A DNA stretch of 64,000 bases from Kitasatospora sp. GAS204B (lineage in GTDB: Bacteria; Actinomycetota; Actinomycetes; Streptomycetales; Streptomycetaceae). Positions 1 through 11,048 of the stretch are shown here, in pieces. The stretch is taken from the NCBI RefSeq assembly GCF_029892155.1, contig NZ_JARZAG010000006.1, positions 124,001-188,000 on the forward strand, in the 5' to 3' direction. Positions within the stretch are counted from its first letter, which is position 1. Every line of letters begins with the position of its first letter. Under the pieces are notes generated by a model that worked only from the letters and a program-made list of their open reading frames with translations, did not search any database and was not told the DNA's origin. The translations under genes were made by a program, and so were the position numbers.

Positions 1-547
1 GCCCGGCCGCGCCCGCCGTCAGCACCATCTCCAGCGGGTAGCCCGAGCGGCGGTCGCCCAGGCCCAGCGCCAGCAGGCGGGTGCGGCGGGCCGCGCGCAT
101 CGGGCCGAGGTCGTGCAGCGGCGCGCCGGTGCGGGCTCGCAGCCGGGCGCTGAGCAGCGTGTTGGCGAGCCGGGCGTGCGGCGGCCAGGCGCCGCGTGCG
201 GTCGGTCGGCGGCGGCCGAGCACCAGGTCCGCCCGGCCGGCCAGCACCGGATCGACCACCCGGTGCAGCTGGGCCGGGTCGAGCGAGCCGTCGCAGTCCA
301 GGAAGCAGACCAGCTCGGCGGTGGCCGCCAGCAGTCCGGCGTGGCAGGCGGCGCCGAAGCCGCGGCGCGGCTCGCTGACCACCTGCGCGCCCAGCTCGCG
401 GGCCAGCTCGGCCGAGCCGTCGCTGGAGCCGTTGTCCACGACCAGCGCCCGCCAGCCGGTCGGGATCCGGCTCAACACCCAGGGCAGCGCCGCCGCCTCG
501 TCCAGGCAGGGCAGCACCACATCGACAGAAGAAGGGGGGAGGTTCAC
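1..547 (-). CDS. Family 2 glycosyltransferase, C-terminus cut by window edge
   Basis: About 182 codons of a GT2 (GT-A fold) glycosyltransferase are visible; the C-terminus lies beyond the left edge. The GTG start is chosen because the family fold begins at once: SVDVVLPCLDEAAALPWVL, then VVDNGSSDGS (nucleotide binding), then FLDCDGSLDP, where the Asp residues would hold the metal and sugar nucleotide. A later HDLGPMRA segment is typical of dolichyl-phosphate-mannose-synthase-like GT2 enzymes. The fold is clear but donor and acceptor cannot be read. A response regulator diverges from it and an NDP-sugar epimerase lies nearby, so a cell-envelope or exported glycan role is plausible. Confidence 0.85.
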   Translation of the reverse strand, partial: MNLPPSSVDVVLPCLDEAAALPWVLSRIPTGWRALVVDNGSSDGSAELARELGAQVVSEPRRGFGAACHAGLLAATAELVCFLDCDGSLDPAQLHRVVDPVLAGRADLVLGRRRPTARGAWPPHARLANTLLSARLRARTGAPLHDLGPMRAARRTRLLALGLGDRRSGYPLEMVLTAGAAG

Positions 548-661
548 GCTCCCACGCTAGGCAGCGCGGGGCCGCCGCAGCAGGTGGCGCGGCCTTACGG
601 AAGTCCTACGGCCGCACACCCCGGGCTCGGGATGGTGCGGCGGGTCCCTATCCTCGGAGGC

Positions 662-1438
662 GTGACAGAGACTTCCCCACCCGCCCGGATCCTGGTGGTC
701 GACGACGACCCGACCGTCGCCGAGGTGGTCGTCGGCTACCTGCAGCGGGCCGGCTACCGCGTCGACCGGGCCGCCGACGGCCGCGCCGCGCTGGTGCAGG
801 CCGCGCAGGGGCGCCCCGATCTGGTGGTGCTCGACCTGATGCTGCCCGAGCTGGACGGCCTGGAGGTCTGCCGCCGGCTCCGGGTGGACGGCGGCGGCCC
901 CGCGGTGGTGATGCTCACCGCGAAGGGCGAGGAGTCGGAGCGGATCCTGGGCCTGGAGCTGGGGGCCGACGACTACGTCACCAAGCCGTTCAGCCCGCGC
1001 GAGCTGGTGTTGCGGATCCAGGCGGTGCTGCGCCGGCACGGCGCGCCCAGCCAGGGCGCCGGTCGCGGACCGGTCCGGGCGGGTGATCTGACGCTGGATC
1101 AGCAGGCCCGCCGGGCCTTCCGAGGCGACCGTGAACTCGCGCTGACCCAGCGGGAGTTCGACCTTCTGACCTTCTTCGCCAAGCACCCGGGGCAGGCCTT
1201 CGGCCGGGAGGAGCTGATGCAGAAGGTGTGGGGGTGGGACTTCGGCGACCTGTCCACCGTCACCGTGCACGTGCGGCGGCTGCGCGAGAAGGTCGAGGAC
1301 GATCCTGCGGCGCCGGTGCTGATCAGCACGGTCTGGGGAGTCGGCTACCGGTTCGATCCGGCGGCCGCGGACAGCACCCCGGCAGCTGTGACCGACAACG
1401 CTGCCGACGGCGCGATCGCGAAGGACGGGGCGGCATGA
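662..1438 (+). CDS. OmpR/PhoB-family response regulator
   Basis: A 258-residue two-component response regulator. The receiver domain (about residues 10-125) has the acidic cluster VDDDP, the phosphoacceptor in VLDLMLPELDG, the conserved Lys in TKPFSPREL and a Thr in MLTAK. A winged-helix DNA-binding domain follows (about 140-235: LTQREFDLL, VTVHVRRLREKVE, VWGVGYRF). The GTG start follows a GGAGG at 656-660. The open frame runs further upstream, but that stretch is out of family. The stop overlaps the kinase start (ATGA), so the pair should be translationally coupled. Its targets are unknown; the divergent glycosyltransferase is a candidate. Confidence 0.93.
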   Translation: MTETSPPARILVVDDDPTVAEVVVGYLQRAGYRVDRAADGRAALVQAAQGRPDLVVLDLMLPELDGLEVCRRLRVDGGGPAVVMLTAKGEESERILGLELGADDYVTKPFSPRELVLRIQAVLRRHGAPSQGAGRGPVRAGDLTLDQQARRAFRGDRELALTQREFDLLTFFAKHPGQAFGREELMQKVWGWDFGDLSTVTVHVRRLREKVEDDPAAPVLISTVWGVGYRFDPAAADSTPAAVTDNAADGAIAKDGAA

Positions 1439-2610
1439 AGGACCTGCTGCTGATCGCCCTCTTCGCCGCCCTGGGCGCGGGCGTGGCCGGAATGCTCGGC
1501 TGGCCCGCCGTGCGGCTGCTGCGCCGCCGCTCGGTGGCGCTCTCGCTCTTCGCGGTGACCGTGGTCACCGTGCTCGCGATGACCGCCGGCACGCTCGCGG
1601 TCGCCCAGGCGATGTTCCTCTCCCACCACGACCTCGGCGTGGTGATCACCGTGACCTGCATGGCCGCGGTGGTCTCGCTGGTGATGGCCGCCCTGCTGGG
1701 CCGGCAGGTGGTGGCCGGCAGCCGGGCGGTGACGCGCGCCGCGCGGACCGTCGGCAGCGCGGACGGCTTCGCCGCGCCGGTCGGCCCGCTGGGCACCGAG
1801 CTCGCCGAGCTGACTGCCGAACTGGCCGCCACCAGCGCCAGGTTGGCCGAGTCCCGGCAGCGCGAACAGGCGCTGGAGTCGTCCCGGCGCGAGCTGATCG
1901 CCTGGATCTCGCACGACCTGCGCACCCCGCTGGCGGGCCTGCGCGCGATGGCCGAGGCGCTGGAGGACGGCGTCGCTGACGAGCCGGCCCGCTACCACCG
2001 CCAGATCCGGACCGAGGTGGACCGGCTCACCGGGATGGTCGACGACCTGTTCGAGCTCTCCCGGATCCAGGCCGGCGCGCTGACCCTCAGCCTCGCCCGG
2101 GTCTCGGTCTACGACCTGGTGGGCGACGCGATAGCGGGCGCCTACCCGCTGGCCCGCGAGCGCGGGGTGCGCCTGAGCGGGGACCGGGTCGAGCCCGCCC
2201 CGGTCGAGGTGGACGGCCGGGAGATCACCCGGGTGCTCGGCAACCTGCTGATCAACGCGATCCGCTCGACGCCCGCCGACGGCGTGGTGGCGGTGGCCGC
2301 CCGGCAGCGCGACGGCCATGTGGTGCTCTCGGTCACCGACGGCTGCGGCGGGATCCCGGAGGCGGACCTGGCCCGGGTCTTCGAGACCGGCTGGCGCGGC
2401 GGCAAAGCCCGCACCCCCAGGCCGGTGCGCGACCCGGCGGCCGGCGGCGGGGCGGTCCAGCACCACGGGGACACCGGGGCCGGGCTGGGCCTGGCGATCG
2501 TGCGCGGCATCGTGGAGGCGCACGAGGGGCGGGCCTCGGTCTACAACGTGAACGGCGGCTGCTGCTTCGAGATCGCGCTGCCGGCGGCGCGGACCCCGGT
2601 CGCCTCCTGA
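1435..2610 (+). CDS. Membrane sensor histidine kinase
   Basis: A 391-residue sensor kinase partnered with the upstream regulator (4-bp overlap). Its N-terminus has hydrophobic segments at about residues 2-25, 33-60 and 68-90 with almost no extracellular loop, so it probably senses within the membrane or cytoplasm. A HAMP-like linker precedes the H-box (IAWISHDLRTPLAGL, about 160), where His is the phosphorylation site. The ATPase domain shows the N-box NLLINAIRS, the G1 box DGCGGIP and the G2 box GAGLGLAIV. A Pro/Gly-rich insert lies between G1 and G2 (about 325-340). The stimulus cannot be read from the sequence. Confidence 0.93.
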   Translation: MKDLLLIALFAALGAGVAGMLGWPAVRLLRRRSVALSLFAVTVVTVLAMTAGTLAVAQAMFLSHHDLGVVITVTCMAAVVSLVMAALLGRQVVAGSRAVTRAARTVGSADGFAAPVGPLGTELAELTAELAATSARLAESRQREQALESSRRELIAWISHDLRTPLAGLRAMAEALEDGVADEPARYHRQIRTEVDRLTGMVDDLFELSRIQAGALTLSLARVSVYDLVGDAIAGAYPLARERGVRLSGDRVEPAPVEVDGREITRVLGNLLINAIRSTPADGVVAVAARQRDGHVVLSVTDGCGGIPEADLARVFETGWRGGKARTPRPVRDPAAGGGAVQHHGDTGAGLGLAIVRGIVEAHEGRASVYNVNGGCCFEIALPAARTPVAS

Positions 2611-2627
2611 GCCGGTCCGGCACACCG

Positions 2628-2666
2628 GTGCGGCGGCAGGGCTGGATCGACCACCCTGCCGCGCAC
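2628..2666. terminator. Hairpin between convergent genes
   Basis: The arms at 2628-2641 (GTGCGGCGGCAGGG) and 2654-2666 (CCCTGCCGCGCAC) pair over 13 bp with one bulged G and a 12-nt loop. It sits between the 3' ends of the kinase gene and the minus-strand epimerase gene. There is no U-tract, as is usual for actinomycete intrinsic terminators. Confidence 0.6.
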
Positions 2667-2704
2667 GGGAGTTGACGGTGCGACAGACCCGATGATCCGT
2701 CAGA

Positions 2705-3778
2705 TCACGGCAGGCGCGCGGCGCCACGCAGCGCCGCTGCCGCGAACTGCGCCACCCCGTCCTCGAAGCACACCGCCGGCCGCCACCCCAGCTCGGCGCG
2801 CAGCAGGCCGGAGTCCGCGGTGATGTGCCGCACGTCGCCCAGCCGGTACTCGCCGGTCACCACCGGTGCCGGGCCGCCGCAGGCGGCGGCCAGCGCGGCG
2901 GCCAGGTCGCCGACCGTGTGCACCGTGCCGCTGCCGGTGTTGTAGACCCGCGAGCTGCCCGCCGGGCGCTCCCCGACCGCCCGCAGGGCCAGTTCGTTGG
3001 CGGCGGCCACATCGCGGACGTGGACGAAGTCGCGCCGCTGCCCGCCGTCCTCGAAGACCCGCGGCGGCCGGCCCGCGGCGAGCGCGGAGCGGAAGATCGA
3101 GGCCACCCCCGCGTACGGCGTGTCGCGCGGCATCCCGGGGCCGTACACGTTGTGGTAGCGCAGCGAGATCACCCGGCCGCCGCAGGCACGGGCCCAGGCG
3201 GCGGCCAGCTGCTCCTGGGCCAGCTTGGTCACCGCGTAGACGTTGCGCGGGTCGGGTGGTGCCTGCTCGCCGGCCAGTCCCGGGCGCAGCGCGGCGCCGC
3301 AGTGCGGGCAGGGCGGCTCGAACCGGCCTGCCCGCAGCTCGCGTTCGGCCCGCGGCCCGGGCAACACCGGGCCGTGCTCGGCGCATTCGTAGCGCCCCTC
3401 GCCGTAGACCACCATCGATCCGGCCAGCACCAGCCGGCGCACCCCGCCACGGGCCATCGCCGCCAGCAGCACGGCCGTGCCCAGCTCGTTGCAACTCACG
3501 TAGTCGGGCGCGTCGTCCAGGTCGAGCCCGAGGCCGACCATCGCCGCCTGGTGGCAGACCGCGTCCACGCCGCGTAGCGCCTGCTCCACCGTCGCCGGGT
3601 CGCGGACGTCGCCGTGGACGAACTCCACCTCGGCCGGCAGCGTGACGCCGGCCAGGCCGTCCGGGTGGACGGCGGGCAGCAGCGCGTCCAGCACCCGCAC
3701 CCGGTGTCCGGCCCGCACCAGGCGGTCGGCCACCGCCGAGCCGATGAATCCGGCACCGCCGGTCAGCAGAATCTCCAT
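2705..3778 (-). CDS. dTDP-L-rhamnose 4-epimerase-like SDR
   Basis: A 357-residue extended short-chain dehydrogenase. The NAD motif GGAGFIGSA is at residues 8-16 and the catalytic YxxxK pair is in NVYAVTKLAQEQ. Just before that lies an insertion with CAEHGP and CPHCGAALRPG. I associate this insertion with actinobacterial dTDP-L-rhamnose 4-epimerases, which make dTDP-6-deoxy-L-talose, rather than with UDP-glucose 4-epimerases. The ATG at 3778 starts MEILLTGGAG; longer starts add only low-complexity residues. It lies opposite the two-component genes and downstream of no obvious operon partner. The family call is firm; the substrate is inference. Confidence 0.8.
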   Translation of the reverse strand: MEILLTGGAGFIGSAVADRLVRAGHRVRVLDALLPAVHPDGLAGVTLPAEVEFVHGDVRDPATVEQALRGVDAVCHQAAMVGLGLDLDDAPDYVSCNELGTAVLLAAMARGGVRRLVLAGSMVVYGEGRYECAEHGPVLPGPRAERELRAGRFEPPCPHCGAALRPGLAGEQAPPDPRNVYAVTKLAQEQLAAAWARACGGRVISLRYHNVYGPGMPRDTPYAGVASIFRSALAAGRPPRVFEDGGQRRDFVHVRDVAAANELALRAVGERPAGSSRVYNTGSGTVHTVGDLAAALAAACGGPAPVVTGEYRLGDVRHITADSGLLRAELGWRPAVCFEDGVAQFAAAALRGAARLP

Positions 3779-3991
3779 GGCCTCGACGCTAGCGGCCGCA
3801 CCGGCGCCGCCGGGCCTTCGGGCGCGCACCGTCAGACTCCCGTAAGCCGTCCGGTCCGGTGGCCGAAAAGTTCCCGGTTGCCGATGGGTTCACTCGAACT
3901 GGTGGTTGAGCGCCGATCGCCGACCGGCGCCCGCCGCTTCCCCTAGCGTCAGCCTGCCTCGCACACCGACAGGACCGACAGGGAGGGCCCG

Positions 3992-5917
3992 ATGGCCACC
4001 GATCCGCTGAACTCGCTTGACCCGCTGAACTCGCCGGACCATGACGCCACGTCAGCCGAGTTACCGGGCCGAGCAGAACGCGGCCTGACCCGCCGCCGGC
4101 TGCTGGCCGGCTCCGCCGCGCTCGGCGGCGCCGCCTGGCTGCTGCGCGCGGTCCTCACCCCGGACGGTGCCGAGGCCGCCGGGGCCGACGGACCCACGGG
4201 CGCGGCCGCCGTTGCCGCACTCGCGACCCCGCCCGCCTTCCCCGCCGGGATCGAGCTCTACCGGCAGGCGTACGAGAACTGGGCCGGCGAGATCCACGCC
4301 GACCAGCTGTGGACCTGCACCCCGCACACCCCCGACGACGTGGTCACCCTCGCCAACTGGGCGCACGCGCAGGGCTGGCGGCTGCGCGCCCAGGGCTACC
4401 GGCACACCTGGGCCCCGCTCACCGTCGCCGACGGCACCCCGGCGAGCACCGCCGTGCTGCTGGTCGACACCACCGCCCACCTGACCGCGATCAGCCCCGC
4501 CGGCACCGCCGACGCGCCGGCCGTGCGTGCCCAGGCCGGTGCCGACCTGGAGAGCCTGCTGACCGAACTGGAAGGGCGCGGCCTCGGCGTCACGCACTGC
4601 CCGGCCCCGGGCGACGTGACGCTCGGCGGCGTGCTCGCCATCGGCGGCCACGGCACCGCCGTCCCCGTCGTCGGTGAGAGCACACCGGCTGGCCACGGCT
4701 ACGGCTCGGTCAGCAACCTGGTCACCGAACTCACCGCCGTGGTCTGGGACGAGAGTGCCGGCCGGTACGCGCTGCGCACCTTCGACCGCAGCGACCCCGA
4801 CGCCGCCGCCTTCCTGGTCCACCTCGGCCGCTCGTTCGTCACCGAGGCGGTGCTGCGGGTCGGCGTCGACCAGAACCTGCGCTGCCTCAGCCGGATCGAC
4901 GTCCCGGCCAGCCGGCTGTTCGCCGCGCCCGGCGCCACCGGCGGCCAGGGTCTGGCCGACTTCATGGAGCAGAGCGGGCGGGTGGAGGCCATCTGGTTCG
5001 CCTTCACCGAGTTCCCCTGGCTCAAGTCCTGGTCCGTCACCCCCGAACAGCCGCTCTCCTCCCGCGCCGTCACCCAGCCCTACAACTACCCCTTCTCGGA
5101 CAGCCTGCCGACCCCGGTCGCCACCCTGGCCGGCGAACTGGCCAGCGGTTCCTGGGCGTTGGCCCCCACCTTCGGCCGACTCCAGTACCTGATCGCCGCA
5201 CTGGGCCTGACCGGCGACGTCACCGACGTGCTGCTCTCCGGCACCCTGCTGCAGGACCTGCTCAGCCTCGACGTGGTCACCCACCTGCTGGCCGGCGGCC
5301 TGCACTCCGACCTCTGGGGGCCGTCCCGCACCCTGCTGCACTACGTCCGGCCCACCACGCTGCGGATGACCGCCAACGGTTACGCCGTGCTGGCCCGCCG
5401 GGCGGACGTCCAGTGGGTGGTCAACCAGGTCACCAGCGGCTACCAGACGCTGCTGACGCAGTACCAGGCGCGCGGCCAGTTCCCGATCAACGGCGCCGTC
5501 GAGATCCGCGTCACCGGCCTGGAGGACCCGTCCACCTGCGGTGTCCCCGGCGCCCAGGCGCCGCTGCTCTCCGCCATCCGGGCCCGCCCGGACCACCCCG
5601 AGTGGGACTGCGCCGTCTGGTTCGACGTCCTCACCCTGCCCGGCACCCCCGGCCTGCACCAGTTCGGCCGCGACCTCGAACAGCTGCTGCTCAGCACCTT
5701 CGACGGCACCCGCGCGGCCCTGCGCATGGAGTGGTCCAAGGGTTGGGCCTACACCGCCGACGCCACCTGGGCCGACCCCGACGTGCTCGGCCGGGTCATC
5801 CCCGACAGTTACCGCGCCGGCGGCGGGCCGGGCTGGGACACCGCCGTCGCCACCCTCGACCGGTACGACCCGGCCCGGGTGTTCGGCAACGCGTTCCTGG
5901 ACCAACTGCTGCGCTGA
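3992..5917 (+). CDS. Tat-exported cholesterol-oxidase-like FAD enzyme
   Basis: A 641-residue VAO/PCMH-family flavoprotein. The N-terminus carries a twin-arginine signal (TRRRLLAGSAALGGAAWLL, about residues 30-50). The mature part opens with PPAFPAGIELYRQAYENWAGEI, which resembles type II cholesterol oxidases. The FAD-binding half has LRAQGYRHTWAPLT, whose His is the expected covalent FAD ligand, and GDVTLGGVLAIGGHGTA. The second half fits the cholesterol-oxidase substrate-binding domain (HYVRPTTLRM, MEWSKGWAYT). The likely reaction is O2-dependent oxidation of a 3-hydroxysteroid or similar alcohol outside the cell. The steroid assignment rests on family resemblance only. A near-copy of the recurring palindrome lies at 4041-4055 in its first codons. 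Confidence 0.85.
   Translation: MATDPLNSLDPLNSPDHDATSAELPGRAERGLTRRRLLAGSAALGGAAWLLRAVLTPDGAEAAGADGPTGAAAVAALATPPAFPAGIELYRQAYENWAGEIHADQLWTCTPHTPDDVVTLANWAHAQGWRLRAQGYRHTWAPLTVADGTPASTAVLLVDTTAHLTAISPAGTADAPAVRAQAGADLESLLTELEGRGLGVTHCPAPGDVTLGGVLAIGGHGTAVPVVGESTPAGHGYGSVSNLVTELTAVVWDESAGRYALRTFDRSDPDAAAFLVHLGRSFVTEAVLRVGVDQNLRCLSRIDVPASRLFAAPGATGGQGLADFMEQSGRVEAIWFAFTEFPWLKSWSVTPEQPLSSRAVTQPYNYPFSDSLPTPVATLAGELASGSWALAPTFGRLQYLIAALGLTGDVTDVLLSGTLLQDLLSLDVVTHLLAGGLHSDLWGPSRTLLHYVRPTTLRMTANGYAVLARRADVQWVVNQVTSGYQTLLTQYQARGQFPINGAVEIRVTGLEDPSTCGVPGAQAPLLSAIRARPDHPEWDCAVWFDVLTLPGTPGLHQFGRDLEQLLLSTFDGTRAALRMEWSKGWAYTADATWADPDVLGRVIPDSYRAGGGPGWDTAVATLDRYDPARVFGNAFLDQLLR
4041..4055. promoter_or_regulatory. 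Near-copy of recurring palindrome (ATGACGCCACGTCAG)
   Basis: One mismatch to CTGAC-N5-GTCAG, about 50 bp inside the cholesterol-oxidase-like gene, a position where a bound repressor could block early elongation. See the finding on the recurring palindrome. Confidence 0.3.
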
Positions 5918-5986
5918 CCTTCGGCGGCTCACCCGGCTGCCGCTGCAGGCCTGCCACCTGCGGACCGCCGGCGGGGACCGAGCACA

Positions 5987-6805
5987 ATGTCCGCCATGAG
6001 TACCGAGCATCCCCCCGGCAGTACCCCGCACGACCTGACCGAACTGCTGCACAGCCGCCTCGATCGGATCGAGGCCCTGCTGGTCGGCGGTGCCGGTCCC
6101 GACCAGAGCGACACCGGCGCAGTCGCGGCGCCGCCGACCCGGCCGAAGCCGGTCTGGAACACCGAGACCGAGACCGAGCAGCGGTGGGCGGTGACCGTGG
6201 TGATCCTGATCGCGGTCGCCCTGCAACTCTTCCTGCCCGCTCGGCTCAGCATCCACCCGCGCTGGATGATGCCGGCCCTCGAGGTCAGCCTGCTGGTCGC
6301 GTTGGCCGCGATGAACCCGCACCGCCGCATCGACCGCAGCTCGCGCCTGCTGCGCGCGCTCAGCCTCGCGCTGGCGGCGGCGATCAGCCTGACCAACGGC
6401 TGGTCGGCGGTGAAACTGGTCCACGACCTGGTGCACGGCGGCGGTGGCACCGGCGCGCTCGCGCTGCTCGGCACCGGCGGCGCGGTCTGGGCGACCAACG
6501 TGATCGCCTTCGCCCTCTGGTACTGGGAGTGGGACCGCGGCGGCCCGGGCGCCCGAGCTCGTGCCACCGCCGACTACCCCGACTTCCTCTTCCCGCAGAT
6601 GCAGCAGCAGGGTGTGGCCCCGGCCGACTGGGAGCCCGGTTTCCTCGACTACCTCTACGTGGCCTACACCAACGCCACCGCCTTCAGCCCGACCGACACC
6701 ATGCCGCTCTCGCTCTGGGCCAAGCTGTTGATGATGCTGCAGAGCGCGGTCTCACTGCTCACCGTGGTGCTGGTGGTCGCCCGGGCGGTCAACATCCTGC
6801 AGTGA
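5987..6805 (+). CDS. DUF1345-like integral membrane protein
   Basis: A 272-residue membrane protein. A hydrophilic N-terminus of about 60 residues is followed by hydrophobic segments near 65-85, 90-110, 120-140, 150-172 and 240-268. The C-terminal part (LYVAYTNATAFSPTDTMPLS, then a long hydrophobic helix) resembles DUF1345 and two-TM ion-channel regions, where a TxxTxF-type loop precedes the last helix. A second ATG at 5996 is an equally good start. It stands alone between the oxidase and ftsH. Function unknown; channel-like is a guess. Confidence 0.8.
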   Translation: MSAMSTEHPPGSTPHDLTELLHSRLDRIEALLVGGAGPDQSDTGAVAAPPTRPKPVWNTETETEQRWAVTVVILIAVALQLFLPARLSIHPRWMMPALEVSLLVALAAMNPHRRIDRSSRLLRALSLALAAAISLTNGWSAVKLVHDLVHGGGGTGALALLGTGGAVWATNVIAFALWYWEWDRGGPGARARATADYPDFLFPQMQQQGVAPADWEPGFLDYLYVAYTNATAFSPTDTMPLSLWAKLLMMLQSAVSLLTVVLVVARAVNILQ

Positions 6806-6990
6806 CCGCCGCACGGGGGCGCACTGGTCGCGGTCGGCCTCGGCGTCCCGCTCATCCGCCGTCCGGGACGTCACGGTCGTAGCGTGAGAAGCGGCAGGTT
6901 TTCGCCGTCCGTGAGCGAGGAGCCGGCTGCGACGAGCCAGGTGAGGTGAGCCATCCAGGTTCCAGAGCTGGCGGAAGGAGGTCGGCTGCG

Positions 6991-8973
<1,983 letters not shown>

Positions 8974-9003
8974 CGCCGGCTTCGTGCGCGGCCGTCGCGC
9001 TGT

Positions 9004-9027
9004 CCCGGCCGGCGCTCGCGGGCCGGG
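9004..9027. terminator. Short hairpin between ftsH and usp
   Basis: CCCGGCC (9004-9010) pairs with GGCCGGG (9021-9027) over a 10-nt loop, between the convergent ends of ftsH and the universal stress protein gene. It is short, so only a tentative bidirectional terminator. Confidence 0.4.
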
Positions 9028-9903
9028 TCAGCCGCAGGGCACCACCGCGACGGGGCAGGGCGCGTGGTGGACCACGGCGTGGGCGACCGGTCCCAGGTGC
9101 TCGCCGACCGGCAGCTGCCGGGGATGCCGGCCGATGACCACCAGGCCGGCGTGCGGCACCGCCTCCAGCAGCGCCCACCCGGCGCTGCCGAGCAGGACCT
9201 GCTCCACGACCTCGACCTGCGGGTACTTCTCCCGCCAGGGCCGCATCAGGTCCGCCAGGGCCTGCGTCTCGGCCTCCGTCAGCTGCGTGTTGAGGTCCAT
9301 GGCCACCGGGAACGCCGAGGGCCCGTAGCTGGCCACCGGGCTCCACGCGTGCACCGCGTGCAGGCCCACCGAGCGCTCGGCGGCGGCCTCGAAGGCGAAC
9401 CGGACGGCGGCGTCGCACGGGCGGCCGAAGTCCACGCCGAGGGCCACCGGCCGCTCGTCGTCCGGGCCCGCCGGCCGACCGTCGGGCCCTTCGCCACCCG
9501 CACGGACCAGCACCACGGGACAGCCGGCCTGGCCGAGCACGCTCTGGCTCACCGAGCCGAGCAGGAAGCCGCGCAGACCGCTGAGGCCGCGCGAGCCGAG
9601 GACCAGCAGGCCGGCCTGCCCGGACGCCGCGGTCAGCACCGCGGAGGGCCGGTCGTCGAGGACCTGGGTCGCGGTGATCTCCGCCTCGGGATGCCCGGCG
9701 CGGAGCTCCGCCGCCACGTCGTCCAGCAGCCGCTGCCCCTGGTCCTTGGCGTCCTGGTCGGCCGGTTTGCCGAGGATCCGTGGCGGCCACACCTGGACGA
9801 GCGTCAGGGGACGCCCGCTGCGTCGAGCCTCGCGGGCGGCCCAGTGCGCCGCCGCAAGGCTCTCGGCGGACCCGTCGAGTCCGGCGACGATCGATCGATG
9901 CAC
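9028..9903 (-). CDS. Tandem-domain universal stress protein
   Basis: A 291-residue protein with two UspA domains (about 1-140 and 150-291). Each ends in an ATP-type loop: GSRGLSGLRGFLLGSVSQSVL in the first and a looser GRHPRQLPVGEHLGPVAHAVV in the second. The GTG start at 9903 follows GGGAGAG; the frame is open further upstream but the family begins at HRSIVAGLDGS. Tandem Usp proteins are common in actinobacterial redox and dormancy regulons, and the neighbours (XRE-PPOX and USP-VOC proteins) suit such a stress block. Confidence 0.9.
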   Translation of the reverse strand: MHRSIVAGLDGSAESLAAAHWAAREARRSGRPLTLVQVWPPRILGKPADQDAKDQGQRLLDDVAAELRAGHPEAEITATQVLDDRPSAVLTAASGQAGLLVLGSRGLSGLRGFLLGSVSQSVLGQAGCPVVLVRAGGEGPDGRPAGPDDERPVALGVDFGRPCDAAVRFAFEAAAERSVGLHAVHAWSPVASYGPSAFPVAMDLNTQLTEAETQALADLMRPWREKYPQVEVVEQVLLGSAGWALLEAVPHAGLVVIGRHPRQLPVGEHLGPVAHAVVHHAPCPVAVVPCG

Positions 9904-10087
9904 GATGGCTCTCCCAACCAGAGCGGTCGGCGCGGATACCGACGCCTCCGTACCAGAATCCACGCGCGCCGCGCGGTTCGCACGGGGCCCGTGGCATCCC
10001 GCGCCCGGCGGCGCCGGGTGAGGGATGCTGACAGAGGTGGGCCTGATCCCACCGCCCGGACAGTGGCGCCAGGCAGCAGGAGGGACC

Positions 10088-11017
10088 ATGTCGCAGAACA
10101 CGCCGGGTCGAACCACCGGCACCGAGCGGGTCATGGGCGAGGAACTGGCGGAACTGGCCAAGTGCGCCGTCGGGCTCATGGAGCGGGAGGGGATGTCCAG
10201 GCCGGACGCGATCGAGGCGGCCCGGCGCGCGGTGCCGCACGGCGCCGAGCACACCGCCCGCTCGATCGACCTGTGGGTGGACGCCGAACTCCCGACCCCC
10301 GACCCCGACCGGGCGTCGGCCGCACCACCCCCCGGGCACCCGGCGTGGCTTCCCGAGGCACCGCCGGTGGCGGCCGAGTCGGGCCCGGGCGACGTGGGCC
10401 GCCGGCTGACGCAGCGGCGCGAGGAGCTCGGGCTCAGCCGTGCGGAGGCCGCCGAACGCGCGGGCATGGCCCCCAGCTACCTGGAGTACCTGGAGACCCG
10501 ACCCGCCGAACTCGACCCCGGCACCCTGCTGCGGCTCGCCGGTGCGCTGGAAACCTCCGAGTCCGAACTGCTCGGCAGCGGCGGCCTGGAGCTGCCGCCG
10601 GGGCGCGCCGAGCCCGCCGACCGGCCACACCTGGAGGAGCTCGACCCGGCCGACTGCTGGGCCCACCTCTCGGACCACGGCATCGGCCGGATCGCGTACT
10701 CCACCCCGGTGGGCCCGGTCGTGCTGCCGGTGAACTACCGGGTCCGGGACGGTGCCGTCCTCTACCGGACAGCAGCAGGCAGCGCGCCCTCGCGCGCGGC
10801 GGGGCGGCGGATCGCCTTCGAGGTCGACCATCTGGACGAGACGCTGAGCCGGGGCTGGAGCGTGCTGGTGATCGGCTCGGCGGAGCAGATCTTCGACGCC
10901 GAGCGGCCCGGCGGCTCGACGGCGGGCGCGGGCCCCACGCCCTGGCCCGGCGGCAAGCGCGACGTGTGGATCCGGGTGGACCCCGAGCGGATCAGCGGCC
11001 GCTCCATCCGGACCTGA
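10088..11017 (+). CDS. XRE helix-turn-helix fused to PPOX flavin-binding domain
   Basis: A 309-residue fusion. Residues about 15-65 are a short helical region with a heterodimerisation-like pattern (AELAKCAVGLMEREGMSRPDAI). A linker follows, then an XRE-type helix-turn-helix (about 102-160: VGRRLTQRREELGLSRAEAAERAG). Last is a pyridoxamine-5'-phosphate-oxidase-like split barrel (about 180-309: IGRIAYSTPVGPVVLPVNYRV, VEIDHLDE-like). The ATG is set by AGGAGGG just upstream. Such fusions are thought to be flavin- or F420-responsive regulators. It probably forms one unit with the USP-VOC gene 31 bp downstream. Confidence 0.88.
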   Translation: MSQNTPGRTTGTERVMGEELAELAKCAVGLMEREGMSRPDAIEAARRAVPHGAEHTARSIDLWVDAELPTPDPDRASAAPPPGHPAWLPEAPPVAAESGPGDVGRRLTQRREELGLSRAEAAERAGMAPSYLEYLETRPAELDPGTLLRLAGALETSESELLGSGGLELPPGRAEPADRPHLEELDPADCWAHLSDHGIGRIAYSTPVGPVVLPVNYRVRDGAVLYRTAAGSAPSRAAGRRIAFEVDHLDETLSRGWSVLVIGSAEQIFDAERPGGSTAGAGPTPWPGGKRDVWIRVDPERISGRSIRT

Positions 11018-11048
11018 CGGGCTGACGTACACCTGGAAGGGGAAGACG